Source of the DNA: QYOJ01 sp964449285
Lineage (GTDB): Bacteria; Bacteroidota; Bacteroidia; Bacteroidales; FEN-979
DNA: 64,000 nt
Direction of reading: 5' to 3'
Assembly: GCA_964449285.1 (NCBI GenBank)
Contig: CAYUZX010000007.1
Span: 5,406 to 69,405 of the forward strand
In this document: positions 33,242 through 43,028 of the stretch, piece after piece
Numbering within the stretch: the first letter of the stretch is position 1
How the letters are laid out: every line of letters starts with the position of its first letter
The notes under the pieces: generated by a model
What the model was told of the DNA's origin: nothing
The model's input: only the letters and a program-made list of their open reading frames with translations
Databases searched by the model: none
Translations under genes and position numbers: made by a program

Positions 33242-36229
33242 ATGAGTGAAGGCAAAGCATCAATCAGGTTAAGCAAGGCAGCCCGGGAATTCAACATTGG
33301 GATTTCCACGGTTCTGGATTTCCTGAATAAAAAAGGATTCAAACTGGACCGGGATCCCAATGCCAAGTTATCCCAGGAAATGTACACCCTGCTGATGAGT
33401 GAATTCGCCTCGGAAAAGCATGTGAAAGAGGAGGCAAAGAAGATCGGATTGCAATTCGGCGGAAATGAGACCATCACGATTGCAGACAAGCGTGATGTTT
33501 TTGAGGATCAGGAGAAAGAAATGGATGATTTGATCATCAAGAACGTATCGCTGGGATTCGGGAACAAGCCTTCGGAAGTTGTTAAAAAAGAAGAGCCCGT
33601 AAAGGAAAAACGATCTGCTTCTGTTCCTAAACCTCCCGCCGATAAGAAGATTGTAAAAACTGAAGAGAAAGAAGAAGAGAAGGATAAAAAGGTTGTTGAG
33701 GTCACTGATAAAGAAGAGGTAAAAGAGGACTTAAAGGTAGCGGAGAAGTCTAAAGAGGCTGGCGAAGAGCCCGAAGCAATTCCCGCCACAACAAAGGAAG
33801 CCGCTAAAGATGAGCACGTTTCCGCCCTGAAGATCCTTGGAAAGATGGACCTTCCGGCAGTGAGTAAGAGAGGATCAAGAAAAGGGAAAGATAAGAAGCA
33901 GGAAGAGAAAGCCGTAACAGAGGTTACCTCTGTTCCAACACCTGCAGCGGCAGAAGCAGCAGCAGCAATAGTTCCGGCACCAGTTGTTGAGGAAGAACCA
34001 GCCACTCCGGAAGAGACGGTTCCCGCGGTTGAAGAGGTTCCCCCTCCTGCCAGGAAAGCGCAACCAGACAATTTTCTCGCTACTGAACGAATCAAATTAG
34101 AAGGTCCAACAATTCTTGGTTCCATGATTCTTCCGGAGACAAGAAAAGCTGAAAAGAAACAACCTGTAGCCTCTTCATCCGATGATTCTACGAAATCGAA
34201 AAAGAAGAAGCGTAAGAGGATCAAACGGCAACCCGGAGAACCAGGGGCAAACCTGCAGACAGATGTGTCAAAAAGCCGGGGACGTGATAAGAAACCATCC
34301 CGGGATGTTCAGAAGCCTGATATCTCAGAAGAAGATATTGAACGCCAGATCAAAGAGACTCTGAGTCGTCTCAGCCCAACAGGCAAATCAAAAGCATCCA
34401 AATACCGCCGTCAAAAACGGGAAGCTGCCAGTCAGCACATGCATGAAGAACAGGAGCGGATCGCTGAAGGAAAGCGTTTCATTCAGGTGACTGAGTTTGT
34501 CACTGCCAATGAGTTGGCTACCATGATCAATGTCCCTGTTACCGATGTTATCTCGACTTGTATGACCCTCGGTATGTTCGTCTCGATCAACCAGCGGCTC
34601 GATGCAGAAACATTGAGTCTTGTGGCTGAAGAGTTTGGATATAAAGTGGAGTTCGTCAGTGTTGAGGTACAGGAGGCTATTGACCTGGCCGACGAAACAG
34701 AGGATGGCGAAGGCCTTGTCTTCCGTCCGCCCATTGCCACTGTAATGGGTCATGTGGACCATGGAAAAACAAAACTGCTTGACTACATCCGCAGTGCCAA
34801 CGTTGTGGCTGGAGAGGCCGGAGGCATCACCCAGCATATCGGGGCATATGAAGTACTTCTTGAAAACGGAAAAGCGATCACATTCCTTGACACCCCTGGT
34901 CATGAAGCCTTTACAGCCATGCGTGCCCGTGGGGCTAAAGTGACCGATGTTGCCATCATCGTAATTGCTGCCGACGAAACCGTGATGCCACAAACCCGGG
35001 AAGCAATTAATCACGCACAAGCTGCAGGTGTTCCGATTGTCTTTGCAATCAATAAAATGGATAAGCCTAATGCCAACTCCGAAAAAATCAGGGAAGAGCT
35101 CTCTAAGCTGAACATCCTGGTTGAAGAGTGGGGCGGGAAATACCAGACTCAAGAGATCTCGGCCAAGGAGGGTACCAATGTGAAGCTACTGTTGGAAAAA
35201 GTTCTCCTGGAAGCCGAAATGCTTGATTTGAAAGCCAATCCTGATAAGATGGCTTCCGGCACCGTGATTGAATCTTCGTTGGACAAAGGCAGGGGATATA
35301 TTTCAAAACTACTTGTCCAGAGCGGCACCCTGCGGATGGGCGATATTGTGGTGGCGGGATCAACCTTTGGCAAGGTGAAGGCAATGTATAACGAACGGAA
35401 CCAGCTTGTTAAACTGGCAGGCCCCTCTACCCCTATCCTCATGCTTGGGTTGAATGGTGCACCACAAGCCGGCGACGGATTCAATGTGTTAATTGATGAA
35501 CGGGAAGCCAAATCGATTAGTAACAAACGGTTGCAGCTTCAGCGTGAACAAGGTATCCGGACGCAAAAACACATCACACTTGACGAAATCGGTCGCCGGA
35601 TTGCCATTGGAGACTTCAAGGAGCTTAATATCATCGTGAAAGCCGATGTTGACGGTTCAGTTGAAGCCCTGGCTGATTCGCTGATCAAGCTCTCAACAGA
35701 AAATGTCATTGTCAATGTGATCCTCAAATCGGTGGGTCAGATTACTGAATCGGATGTCCTGCTCGCTTCAGCCTCTAACGCTATTATTGTCGGCTTCCAG
35801 GTCCGTCCATCTATTTCCGCACGGAAGCTTGCCGAACAGGAACAAATTGACATCAGACTCTATTCGATTATCTATCAGGCAATTGAAGAGATCAAGGCAG
35901 CCATCGAAGGGATGCTCGCACCTGAAATCGAGGAGAAAATACTCTGTAACGTCGAAGTACGTGACGTCTTCAGGATCACAAAAGTGGGAACAATTGCAGG
36001 CTGCCTCGTTCTCGACGGAAAGATTACACGTAACACCAAAGTTCGTATCATTCGCGATGGTATTGTTGTCTACACCGGACATCTGGCTTCACTCAAACGG
36101 TTCAAAGATGATGTGAAAGAAGTGAATAGTGGGTATGAATGCGGACTCAACATTGAGAGTTTCAATGACATCAAAGTTGGTGACATCATTGAAGGTTACG
36201 AAATTATCGAAATCAAGCGGAAGCTTTAA
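33242..36229 (+). CDS. infB: Translation initiation factor IF-2
   Basis: 995 residues from the ATG at 33242, where MSEGKASIRLSKAAREFNIG begins the conserved N-terminal domain; an upstream in-frame TTG at 33218 is less likely. A long, low-complexity region rich in Lys, Glu, Ala and Pro fills residues of about 90-400. The GTPase domain follows, with GHVDHGKTKL (near residue 503), DTPGHEAF and NKMD, then domains II-IV. The enzyme places fMet-tRNA on the 30S subunit. The stop overlaps the convergent purA stop by 4 bases, and no terminator is visible between them. Confidence 0.96.
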   Translation: MSEGKASIRLSKAAREFNIGISTVLDFLNKKGFKLDRDPNAKLSQEMYTLLMSEFASEKHVKEEAKKIGLQFGGNETITIADKRDVFEDQEKEMDDLIIKNVSLGFGNKPSEVVKKEEPVKEKRSASVPKPPADKKIVKTEEKEEEKDKKVVEVTDKEEVKEDLKVAEKSKEAGEEPEAIPATTKEAAKDEHVSALKILGKMDLPAVSKRGSRKGKDKKQEEKAVTEVTSVPTPAAAEAAAAIVPAPVVEEEPATPEETVPAVEEVPPPARKAQPDNFLATERIKLEGPTILGSMILPETRKAEKKQPVASSSDDSTKSKKKKRKRIKRQPGEPGANLQTDVSKSRGRDKKPSRDVQKPDISEEDIERQIKETLSRLSPTGKSKASKYRRQKREAASQHMHEEQERIAEGKRFIQVTEFVTANELATMINVPVTDVISTCMTLGMFVSINQRLDAETLSLVAEEFGYKVEFVSVEVQEAIDLADETEDGEGLVFRPPIATVMGHVDHGKTKLLDYIRSANVVAGEAGGITQHIGAYEVLLENGKAITFLDTPGHEAFTAMRARGAKVTDVAIIVIAADETVMPQTREAINHAQAAGVPIVFAINKMDKPNANSEKIREELSKLNILVEEWGGKYQTQEISAKEGTNVKLLLEKVLLEAEMLDLKANPDKMASGTVIESSLDKGRGYISKLLVQSGTLRMGDIVVAGSTFGKVKAMYNERNQLVKLAGPSTPILMLGLNGAPQAGDGFNVLIDEREAKSISNKRLQLQREQGIRTQKHITLDEIGRRIAIGDFKELNIIVKADVDGSVEALADSLIKLSTENVIVNVILKSVGQITESDVLLASASNAIIVGFQVRPSISARKLAEQEQIDIRLYSIIYQAIEEIKAAIEGMLAPEIEEKILCNVEVRDVFRITKVGTIAGCLVLDGKITRNTKVRIIRDGIVVYTGHLASLKRFKDDVKEVNSGYECGLNIESFNDIKVGDIIEGYEIIEIKRKL

Positions 36230-37524
36230 TCTCCCTTTCTGAAAACGGTTTGGGCCCGGTCGGGACCCAGGGAAATAATCTCAACCGGTAGGCTGGTTGC
36301 ATCTTCAATGTATGAGGTGTATGCTTTGAAATTTTGCGGAAGAGTTTCAAACCCCGACGACCCATCAAGGGAACTATTCCATCCGGGTAGGGTTTGGTAG
36401 AGAGGATGAATTCGTTCATCACCCAGATCAAATGGAAGCCTGTTACCCGGGATGCCTTCCTGCTCATAGTATGTACAAACCTGGATCTCTTCCAGATTGT
36501 TCATCACATCAGCCTTCATCATAATCAACCGGTTAACCCCATTCAGCATGATGGCATAGTTTAATGCAGGCAAATCAAGCCATCCACAACGTCGTGGGCG
36601 GCCAGTTGTACTGCCAAATTCATTCCCGGCTTTTCGCAGGTGGTCTCCAGTGCTATCATGAAGTTCTGTAGGGAATGGCCCTCCGCCAACACGCGTACAG
36701 TAAGCTTTGAACACACCATATACCGTTCCTATCCTGCCAGGGGCAATGCCTAACCCGGCACAAACACCGGCTGTAATCGTATTTGAGGAGGTGACAAATG
36801 GGAAGGACCCGAAGTCAATATCCAGGAGCGTTCCCTGAGCTCCTTCTGCCAGGACGGATTTTCCGGAATTAATGCAATCATTCAGGTAGTACTCACTATC
36901 GATAAATGTATACTCTTTCAGCCGTTTTATAGCATCCAACCAAACCTCTTCATATTCATCAAATGGCAATCCGTCAATCAGATAGTTTCCATAATCAAAT
37001 TGATACTGACGAACGATTTCCAGGTGCCGCTCCTTCAGATGCGTATAACAGCTGTTGAAACCTGAATCGCTCAGATTTCCGACCCTTAATCCCGATCGGC
37101 TATATTTATCAGTATATGCAGGCCCTATTCCTTTCAGCGTGGAGCCGATCTTCTCAATGCCTTTTGAAGCTTCATACGCAGCATCAAGCAACCTGTGAGA
37201 AGGAAGGATCAGGTGGGCCCGGCGTGAAACAAGCAGGTTATCTTCCGGTTTAATATTGGCAGCATGCAACGCATCAACCTCTTTGAATAAAATATACGGA
37301 TCAATGATGACCCCATTACCAATCACATTTTGTTTCTCGGGATGAAAAATCCCCGATGGAATGGTATGAAGGATAAATTTCTTTCTGTCAAATTCAATGG
37401 TATGGCCAGCATTCGGGCCACCTTGGAAACGGGCAATAACATCATAGCGGGGCGTGAATACATCTACGATTTTACCTTTCCCTTCATCTCCCCACTGCAA
37501 TCCTAAAATAACATCAACCTTCAT
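36226..37524 (-). CDS. purA: Adenylosuccinate synthetase
   Basis: A 432-residue GTP-dependent enzyme for the first step from IMP to AMP. Motifs are LGLQWGDEGKGKIVD at the N-terminus, GGPNAGHTIEF, GIGPAYTDKYSRSGLRVGNL, EGAQGTLLDIDFGSFPFVTS and GRPRRCGWLDL. Length is standard. It follows the fur-like gene on the same strand after 12 bp, so the two probably share a transcript. Confidence 0.96.
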   Translation of the reverse strand: MKVDVILGLQWGDEGKGKIVDVFTPRYDVIARFQGGPNAGHTIEFDRKKFILHTIPSGIFHPEKQNVIGNGVIIDPYILFKEVDALHAANIKPEDNLLVSRRAHLILPSHRLLDAAYEASKGIEKIGSTLKGIGPAYTDKYSRSGLRVGNLSDSGFNSCYTHLKERHLEIVRQYQFDYGNYLIDGLPFDEYEEVWLDAIKRLKEYTFIDSEYYLNDCINSGKSVLAEGAQGTLLDIDFGSFPFVTSSNTITAGVCAGLGIAPGRIGTVYGVFKAYCTRVGGGPFPTELHDSTGDHLRKAGNEFGSTTGRPRRCGWLDLPALNYAIMLNGVNRLIMMKADVMNNLEEIQVCTYYEQEGIPGNRLPFDLGDERIHPLYQTLPGWNSSLDGSSGFETLPQNFKAYTSYIEDATSLPVEIISLGPDRAQTVFRKGD

Positions 37525-37536
37525 TTAGCGGGGAGT

Positions 37537-37989
37537 TTATTTCTGCTCTTTTGAATTTCCGTAAAAGGTAAGTGAATAGTGGGTGATATCTACGTTAAAA
37601 AGGTCATTCACATGAGCTTTGATCTCCTCAATCCTGGGGTCGTGGAACTCGAGCACTTCACCTGTTTCATCGAAAATGAAGTGATCGTGTTGGGTTATCA
37701 TGTTTGTCTTCTCAAACTGGGCGTAATTCGTTCCAAACTGATGCTTGGTAACCAGGCCGCAATCCAGAAGCAATTCTATCGTGTTATAGAGCGTAGCTCG
37801 GCTGACCCTGTATTTATGGTTCTTCATCCGAATGTACAATGTCTCGATGTCAAAATGACCTTCAGTAGCAAAGATCTCTTTCAAAATGGTGAAGCGCTCC
37901 GGGGTTTTCCGGTGACCATGCTGTTCGAGGTAATCTGTAAAATGCTTCCTTATATTATCGAATGAATCTTCAGCTATTTTCTTCATCAT
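37537..37989 (-). CDS. fur: Fur-family transcriptional regulator
   Basis: 150 residues from the ATG at 37989; a longer frame begins at 38016, but that start lies inside the promoter. The winged-helix part shows RKTPERFTILKEIF and RVSRATLYNTIELLLDCGLV. The metal-site pattern QHDHFIFDETGEVLEFHDPRIEEI is present, but the CxxC zinc pairs of many Fur proteins are absent. It may sense iron, zinc or peroxide; the sequence does not decide this. The purA gene follows closely. Confidence 0.88.
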   Translation of the reverse strand: MMKKIAEDSFDNIRKHFTDYLEQHGHRKTPERFTILKEIFATEGHFDIETLYIRMKNHKYRVSRATLYNTIELLLDCGLVTKHQFGTNYAQFEKTNMITQHDHFIFDETGEVLEFHDPRIEEIKAHVNDLFNVDITHYSLTFYGNSKEQK

Positions 37990-38013
37990 TAATGAAATTT
38001 TCCGATAAAAGTA

Positions 38014-38043
38014 CAAAAATAAGTTTATTTAGACATGATTCAA
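38014..38043 (-). promoter_or_regulatory. Promoter of fur-purA
   Basis: On the minus strand: TTG (38043-38041), 19 bp spacer, TATTTTTG (38021-38014), a full consensus match. Transcription should start near 38007, 18 bp before the chosen start codon. Confidence 0.72.
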
Positions 38044-38052
38044 ATAATTTTT

Positions 38053-40278
38053 TTAATCAACGCGGGTAACATTTCTGACCCCTTCTATCTCCCTGAGGTT
38101 CATTAATAACCTGTTAAGTGTGCTAACATCCGTTACAAACAACCTGATCTCACTGTCGGTGTACCCGTTATCAGTATTCAGGGAAAAGGATTTGATATTG
38201 AGATGCAACTCAGAGGAGATTACCCTTGAGATGTCAAGCAGCATACCCATTCTGTCTATGCCCGCAATTTTTATCCTGGTAACAAAGGAGATAGACTCCC
38301 TGTTGGCCCATGTTATTTTTACCATCTTATTCCCGAAACTCGACATCAGTTCAATGGCTCTTGGACATTTCGTGCGGTGAATCTGAATCGGGAGATGTTC
38401 AGATGCAACAAGGCCAATAACATCGTCGCCGGGGATGGGGTTACAGCATAGAGCCACTTCAAAGCCCCGGTTCCCTGCTTCACCCTCTAGATTCCCCGAC
38501 AAACCAGAGGTATTTATGGCCGTTTCCTTTTCCTTACCCGGACTCACAACTTCTTTTGCTTTTGCTTTGGTAACTGGCTTGGTAAGGAAGTTCAGCCAGC
38601 CACCCTTCATGTTTGCGGTAGCAAATGCCTTTACATCTTTGATCCCAATTTTATCCTGGGAAGCCGCATAATAAAGATCGGTGAGGGAAGTGAAATTAGC
38701 TGATACCTGAAAATGCTTGATGTTCTCTGCTGTAGCCTCTATATTGGACTTCTCAAACCATCGTACGAGGTTTTCCTCGCCAAGCGCCCTGAATTTGCGT
38801 TTATGCTCCTTAACACTCTGCTTGATGTTGCTCTTTGCCCTCGTGGTCACCACATAATCGAGCCACTCGTCCCGGGGGGATTGCCTTGATGAAGTAAGGA
38901 TCTCAATCTGCTGCCCGTTTTTCAGCTGAGCGTTTATCGGGACCAATTTCTTATCCACTTTGGCGCCAATGCAGGTATTGCCAATCTCGGAATGGATTGC
39001 ATAAGCAAAATCAAGGACAGAACTGTTTGCCGGAAGGGTTCGCAGTTCTCCCTGGGGAGTGAATATCGAAATCTCATCGAGGAAGAGGTAACCTTTAATA
39101 TCATCGATGAAGGCGAGCGCATTGTCATCTGATGAATCCAGCATCTCCTTGATACGATCCAACCACCGGTCGAGCTGACTGCTAACTTTGATCGTATCCT
39201 TGTATTTCCAGTGCGCTGCATACCCTTTCTCTGCAATCTCATCCATCCGTTTCGAGCGGATCTGAATCTCAACCCACTGCCCGTTATGACTCATGACCGT
39301 GGTGTGCAGGGCTTCATACCCATTGGCCTTTGGTATCGATATCCAGTCTCGTAATCGCTCCATATTTGGCCGGTAGATGTCGGTTATGATGGAGTAGGCT
39401 GTCCAGCAATCTGCCTTTTCCGTTTCAAGAGGAGAGTCAATGATGATCCTAATCGCGAATACATCGAAGACCTCCTCGAACGGGACCTCCTTATACTGCA
39501 TCTTCTCCCATATGGAGGCAATGGATTTCTCACGGCCTGAAATACTAAATTTAAAGCCCTGATCGCTCATGGCCTGCCGGATCGGGTTGATGAATTTATT
39601 GATGAACCGGATTCTCTCCCGTTCCGACTCTTTAAGCTTATTTGAGATTGCTTCAAAAATTTCAGGGTCGGTATACTTCATTGCCAGATCTTCCATCTCT
39701 GTTTTGATGGCATGAAGGCCAAGCCGGTGTGCCAGGGGAGCATAAAGGTAGATCGTCTCCGAAGCTACCTTCAGTCGCTTCTCGTCAGTCAATGCATCCA
39801 GTGTTCTCAGGTTATGAAGCCGATCGGCCAGTTTGATAAGGATAACCCTCACATCATCCGAAAGTGTCAGTAAGATCTTGCGAAAGTTTTCTGCCTGGAT
39901 AGATGCAGTCTTGTGGTCAAAAATTCCTTTGATCTTTGTAAGCCCGTCAATGATTGTGGCCACTTTATCTCCAAATAGGCCCCTGACGTCTTCCAACGTA
40001 AATTCAGTATCTTCAACAACATCATGAAGCAATGCACAAACGATGGATGTCATTCCAAGACCAATCTCACGGGCACAGATGATAGCTACTTCCAGTGGAT
40101 GGTAGATATAAGGTTCCCCGCTCTGCCGCCGCATATCTTTATGCGCCTCCAAAGCCATATTGAATGCTTTCCTAACCATCTTGCGGTCCTCCTCCTTTTT
40201 GGGGAGCCAGACTTTCATCAGGTACCGGTAACGCCGGAGTATCTCCTTATTTTCAGCTTCCGAATCAAAGTTGGACAT
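38053..40278 (-). CDS. spoT: Bifunctional (p)ppGpp synthetase/hydrolase (RelA/SpoT family)
   Basis: A 741-residue stringent-response enzyme. The hydrolase HD domain looks intact (YIYHPLEVAII, LLHDVVEDT). The synthetase domain has IPKANGYEALHTTVM and EIQIRSKRMDEIAEKGYAAHW. A TGS domain (IFTPQGELRTLPANSSVLDF), a Cys-containing region (CCNPIPGDDVIG) and a C-terminal ACT domain follow. With both catalytic sites complete, it is predicted to make and degrade (p)ppGpp. The stop is 36 bp from the start of the fur promoter region. Confidence 0.94.
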   Translation of the reverse strand: MSNFDSEAENKEILRRYRYLMKVWLPKKEEDRKMVRKAFNMALEAHKDMRRQSGEPYIYHPLEVAIICAREIGLGMTSIVCALLHDVVEDTEFTLEDVRGLFGDKVATIIDGLTKIKGIFDHKTASIQAENFRKILLTLSDDVRVILIKLADRLHNLRTLDALTDEKRLKVASETIYLYAPLAHRLGLHAIKTEMEDLAMKYTDPEIFEAISNKLKESERERIRFINKFINPIRQAMSDQGFKFSISGREKSIASIWEKMQYKEVPFEEVFDVFAIRIIIDSPLETEKADCWTAYSIITDIYRPNMERLRDWISIPKANGYEALHTTVMSHNGQWVEIQIRSKRMDEIAEKGYAAHWKYKDTIKVSSQLDRWLDRIKEMLDSSDDNALAFIDDIKGYLFLDEISIFTPQGELRTLPANSSVLDFAYAIHSEIGNTCIGAKVDKKLVPINAQLKNGQQIEILTSSRQSPRDEWLDYVVTTRAKSNIKQSVKEHKRKFRALGEENLVRWFEKSNIEATAENIKHFQVSANFTSLTDLYYAASQDKIGIKDVKAFATANMKGGWLNFLTKPVTKAKAKEVVSPGKEKETAINTSGLSGNLEGEAGNRGFEVALCCNPIPGDDVIGLVASEHLPIQIHRTKCPRAIELMSSFGNKMVKITWANRESISFVTRIKIAGIDRMGMLLDISRVISSELHLNIKSFSLNTDNGYTDSEIRLFVTDVSTLNRLLMNLREIEGVRNVTRVD

Positions 40279-40306
40279 ACCGAGAATTCTGATTTTGTTG
40301 GGATTG

Positions 40307-40347
40307 CAAAAATAGTTAAATTTAAAATGGGAAATTTAGTACTTTTG
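40307..40347. promoter_or_regulatory. Divergent -7 elements for spoT and the T9SS type B gene
   Basis: TATTTTTG on the minus strand (40314-40307) faces spoT, and TACTTTTG on the plus strand (40340-40347) faces the gene at 40377. Both match TAnnTTTG. Neither has an obvious TTG at standard spacing. Confidence 0.5.
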
Positions 40348-40376
40348 ATCAGCATTTCCAGATCTCTTCAACTTCT

Positions 40377-42986
40377 ATGTCTGTCCGCTTCTGCCACCGG
40401 CTACTGATCCTCTCTATCTCGCTCATCGCGTATCCCCTATCACTGATCGCCACACATCAGCGTGCTGCTGAGATTACCTACCGACATATTTCAGGCCTCA
40501 CCTATGAGATCACCCTCATCTCCTACACCTTTACACCAAGTCCGGCAAACGCCTACCGCGATTACCTTACCATACACTGGGGGGATGCTACTACCAGCGA
40601 GATCCGCAGAGTGGAGATCCAGTACCTTCCCAATGAGATCTCCTATAACAGGTACATAGGAGAACACACCTTTGCCGGGCCTGCCACATATACCATCTCC
40701 TGCGAAGACCCTAACAGGAACGGAGGAATCCTCAACATCCCAAATTCGATCAATGTACCTCTGTTCATATACTCCGAACTGGTAATCAGTCCCTTTATCG
40801 GAGGGTATAACAACTCTCCTGTGTTGCTGTTGCCTCCCATTGACAACGCTTGTGTAAATCAACCATTTCTTCATAACCCTGGAGCTTACGATGTGGATGA
40901 CGACAGCCTATCCTATCGGTTAGTGACCTGCCTTGGGGCCATGGGACTTCCCATCCTTGGCTACTCACTCCCTCCGGCTACCGACTCCCTGATATTGAAC
41001 CCCGTAACCGGAGACCTTTCCTGGGTCACACCTCCCCAGCAGGGGGAGTACAACATTGCCATCCTGATCGAAGAGTGGCGTGATGGCACAAAAATTGGCA
41101 GCGTATTACGGGACATGCAGATCATTGTGATCGCATGCAACAACCAGCCACCGGTTATTGAACCCTTGAAGGACACTTGCGTGGAGGCAGGGCAAACCCT
41201 AACATTCCCTGTCAGAGCCTACGATCCCGATTCCAACATGGTCACACTCACGGCCACTGGAGGACCATTCTTATTAGCCGACCATAGTGCCACAATAAAT
41301 CCTAATCCTGCCACCGATTCGGCTCATGTCACCGCCATATTCAACTGGCAAACCATTTGTGATCATGTGAAGATCAATCCCTACCAGGTGTTTTTCAAAG
41401 CCCAAGACAACAGTAAACCTGTAAGTCTCACGGATATTAAATCCATGAAGATACGGGTGGTGGGCCCGGCCCCGGAAAACCTTACCGCTACACCGCTTGG
41501 CACTACTATCACGCTCAATTGGGATAATTACACATGCGAAAATGCATCGGGATTCTATATTTACCGCAAAGCCGACTCGTCAGGGTTTATCCCTTCCTAT
41601 TGCGAGACAGGAGTACCACCCTATTTAGGATATAGCAGGATTGCTATCCTCAATGTATTGGCTCAAACGAGTTTTCTCGACAATAACAACGGACAGGGGC
41701 TTAGCCCAGGAGTGAAATATTGCTACCTGGTAACAGCCTGGTACCCCGACAAAGCTGAAGGATACGCCTCCAACGAAGCCTGCGCCACCCTGAAGAAAGA
41801 TGTTCCTGTAATCACCAACGTAAGCATCCGGATTACTGACACGGCGAATGGATCACTTTACCTGGCATGGTCGAAACCCACTGAACTCGACACCATTCAG
41901 GCACCTGGCCCCTACTCCTATGTAATTACACAAGCCAGATCAGACCAACCTACCCAATTCACACCAATCCACAGCTATAATGAGTTGAATGACACAATTT
42001 TCATTGATACCCTGCTTAACACAGAGAACTACTCATTTATATACAGGATTGACCTTTACAACAAGACACCAGGTATGGAGTTCCTGATAGGTTCGTCACA
42101 GCAGGCTGAATCAATGTTTCTGGAGATAACTCCCACCGACAAGAAACTGATCCTGGCCTGGAAGGTCGAAGTGCCCTGGAGCAACCTCAATTATTCGATC
42201 TTCCGGTACGACAGCCAGCAAACCCTCTTCGACTCGATAGGTTTCTCTACTGAACCCCTTTATACAGACAACGGACTGGCGAACGGAACCAGCTACTGTT
42301 ATTATGTTCAGAGCCGTGGGAAATATTCGGGGGGAGGGTTTGTTGACCCGATCATCAATTTTTCCCAGATAAACTGTGCAATCCCGGTTGATGATATTCC
42401 ACCGTGTGCTCCGGTACTCTCGATTCATACCGACTGTGAAAACGCAATCAACATCCTTTCATGGATCAATCCTGATGATACCTGTACCCTCGACATCATC
42501 AAATATTACATCTGGTACGCTCCAAACCAGAGCCAGGCGTTGGAAGTCATCGACTCTCTTTTAAGCATTTCCGATACCACATATGAGCATAAGCAACCAC
42601 AATCAATCGTGGGCTGTTACTGCGTTTCCGCCATTGATTCAGCTGGCAACCAGAGTGCCCAAAGCAATATCATCTGCATCAACAACACCGACTGTCCTGT
42701 TTACCGCCTGCCAAAGGTTTTCACGCCCAACGGAGATGCCTGGAACAACCTCTTCGAACCATTTCCCTACACCTCTGTTGAGAGCATAAACTTAAACATC
42801 TTCGACCGATGGGGGAAAGAGGTATTCCACACCAATGACCCTGAGATTGACTGGGATGGAAAAGACCAGTCGACCAACCAACCATGCAGTGACGGAGTCT
42901 ACTTTTACGTCTGCGACGTTTTTGAGATTACCCTCACCGGGATTAAAAAGCGGACGCTCCAGGGGGCGGTTACGATTTTACGGTAG
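40377..42986 (+). CDS. Large secreted protein with T9SS type B (gliding-motility-associated) C-terminal domain
   Basis: An 869-residue protein with an N-terminal signal sequence (LLILSISLIAYPLSLIA). Immunoglobulin-like and fibronectin-III-like segments follow: YDVDDDSLSYRLVT and PENLTATPLGTTITLNWDNY, among others. The last 90 residues form the CHU_C-type domain (LPKVFTPNGDAWNNLFEPF, IFDRWGKEVFH, DGVYFYVCDV), which directs export by the type IX system. A surface or extracellular role, such as adhesion, is likely; the ligand is unknown. Confidence 0.88.
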   Translation: MSVRFCHRLLILSISLIAYPLSLIATHQRAAEITYRHISGLTYEITLISYTFTPSPANAYRDYLTIHWGDATTSEIRRVEIQYLPNEISYNRYIGEHTFAGPATYTISCEDPNRNGGILNIPNSINVPLFIYSELVISPFIGGYNNSPVLLLPPIDNACVNQPFLHNPGAYDVDDDSLSYRLVTCLGAMGLPILGYSLPPATDSLILNPVTGDLSWVTPPQQGEYNIAILIEEWRDGTKIGSVLRDMQIIVIACNNQPPVIEPLKDTCVEAGQTLTFPVRAYDPDSNMVTLTATGGPFLLADHSATINPNPATDSAHVTAIFNWQTICDHVKINPYQVFFKAQDNSKPVSLTDIKSMKIRVVGPAPENLTATPLGTTITLNWDNYTCENASGFYIYRKADSSGFIPSYCETGVPPYLGYSRIAILNVLAQTSFLDNNNGQGLSPGVKYCYLVTAWYPDKAEGYASNEACATLKKDVPVITNVSIRITDTANGSLYLAWSKPTELDTIQAPGPYSYVITQARSDQPTQFTPIHSYNELNDTIFIDTLLNTENYSFIYRIDLYNKTPGMEFLIGSSQQAESMFLEITPTDKKLILAWKVEVPWSNLNYSIFRYDSQQTLFDSIGFSTEPLYTDNGLANGTSYCYYVQSRGKYSGGGFVDPIINFSQINCAIPVDDIPPCAPVLSIHTDCENAINILSWINPDDTCTLDIIKYYIWYAPNQSQALEVIDSLLSISDTTYEHKQPQSIVGCYCVSAIDSAGNQSAQSNIICINNTDCPVYRLPKVFTPNGDAWNNLFEPFPYTSVESINLNIFDRWGKEVFHTNDPEIDWDGKDQSTNQPCSDGVYFYVCDVFEITLTGIKKRTLQGAVTILR

Positions 42987-43016
42987 AGACGCGAATAATC
43001 GTGTCCTTACAAATCG

Positions 43017-43024
43017 TATCTTTG
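43017..43024 (+). promoter_or_regulatory. -7-like element directly before lepA
   Basis: TATCTTTG matches the -7 consensus and ends 4 bp before the GTG start codon. If it is used, transcription would start at or next to the start codon. No TTG lies at the normal distance upstream. Confidence 0.4.
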
Positions 43025-43028
43025 CGCC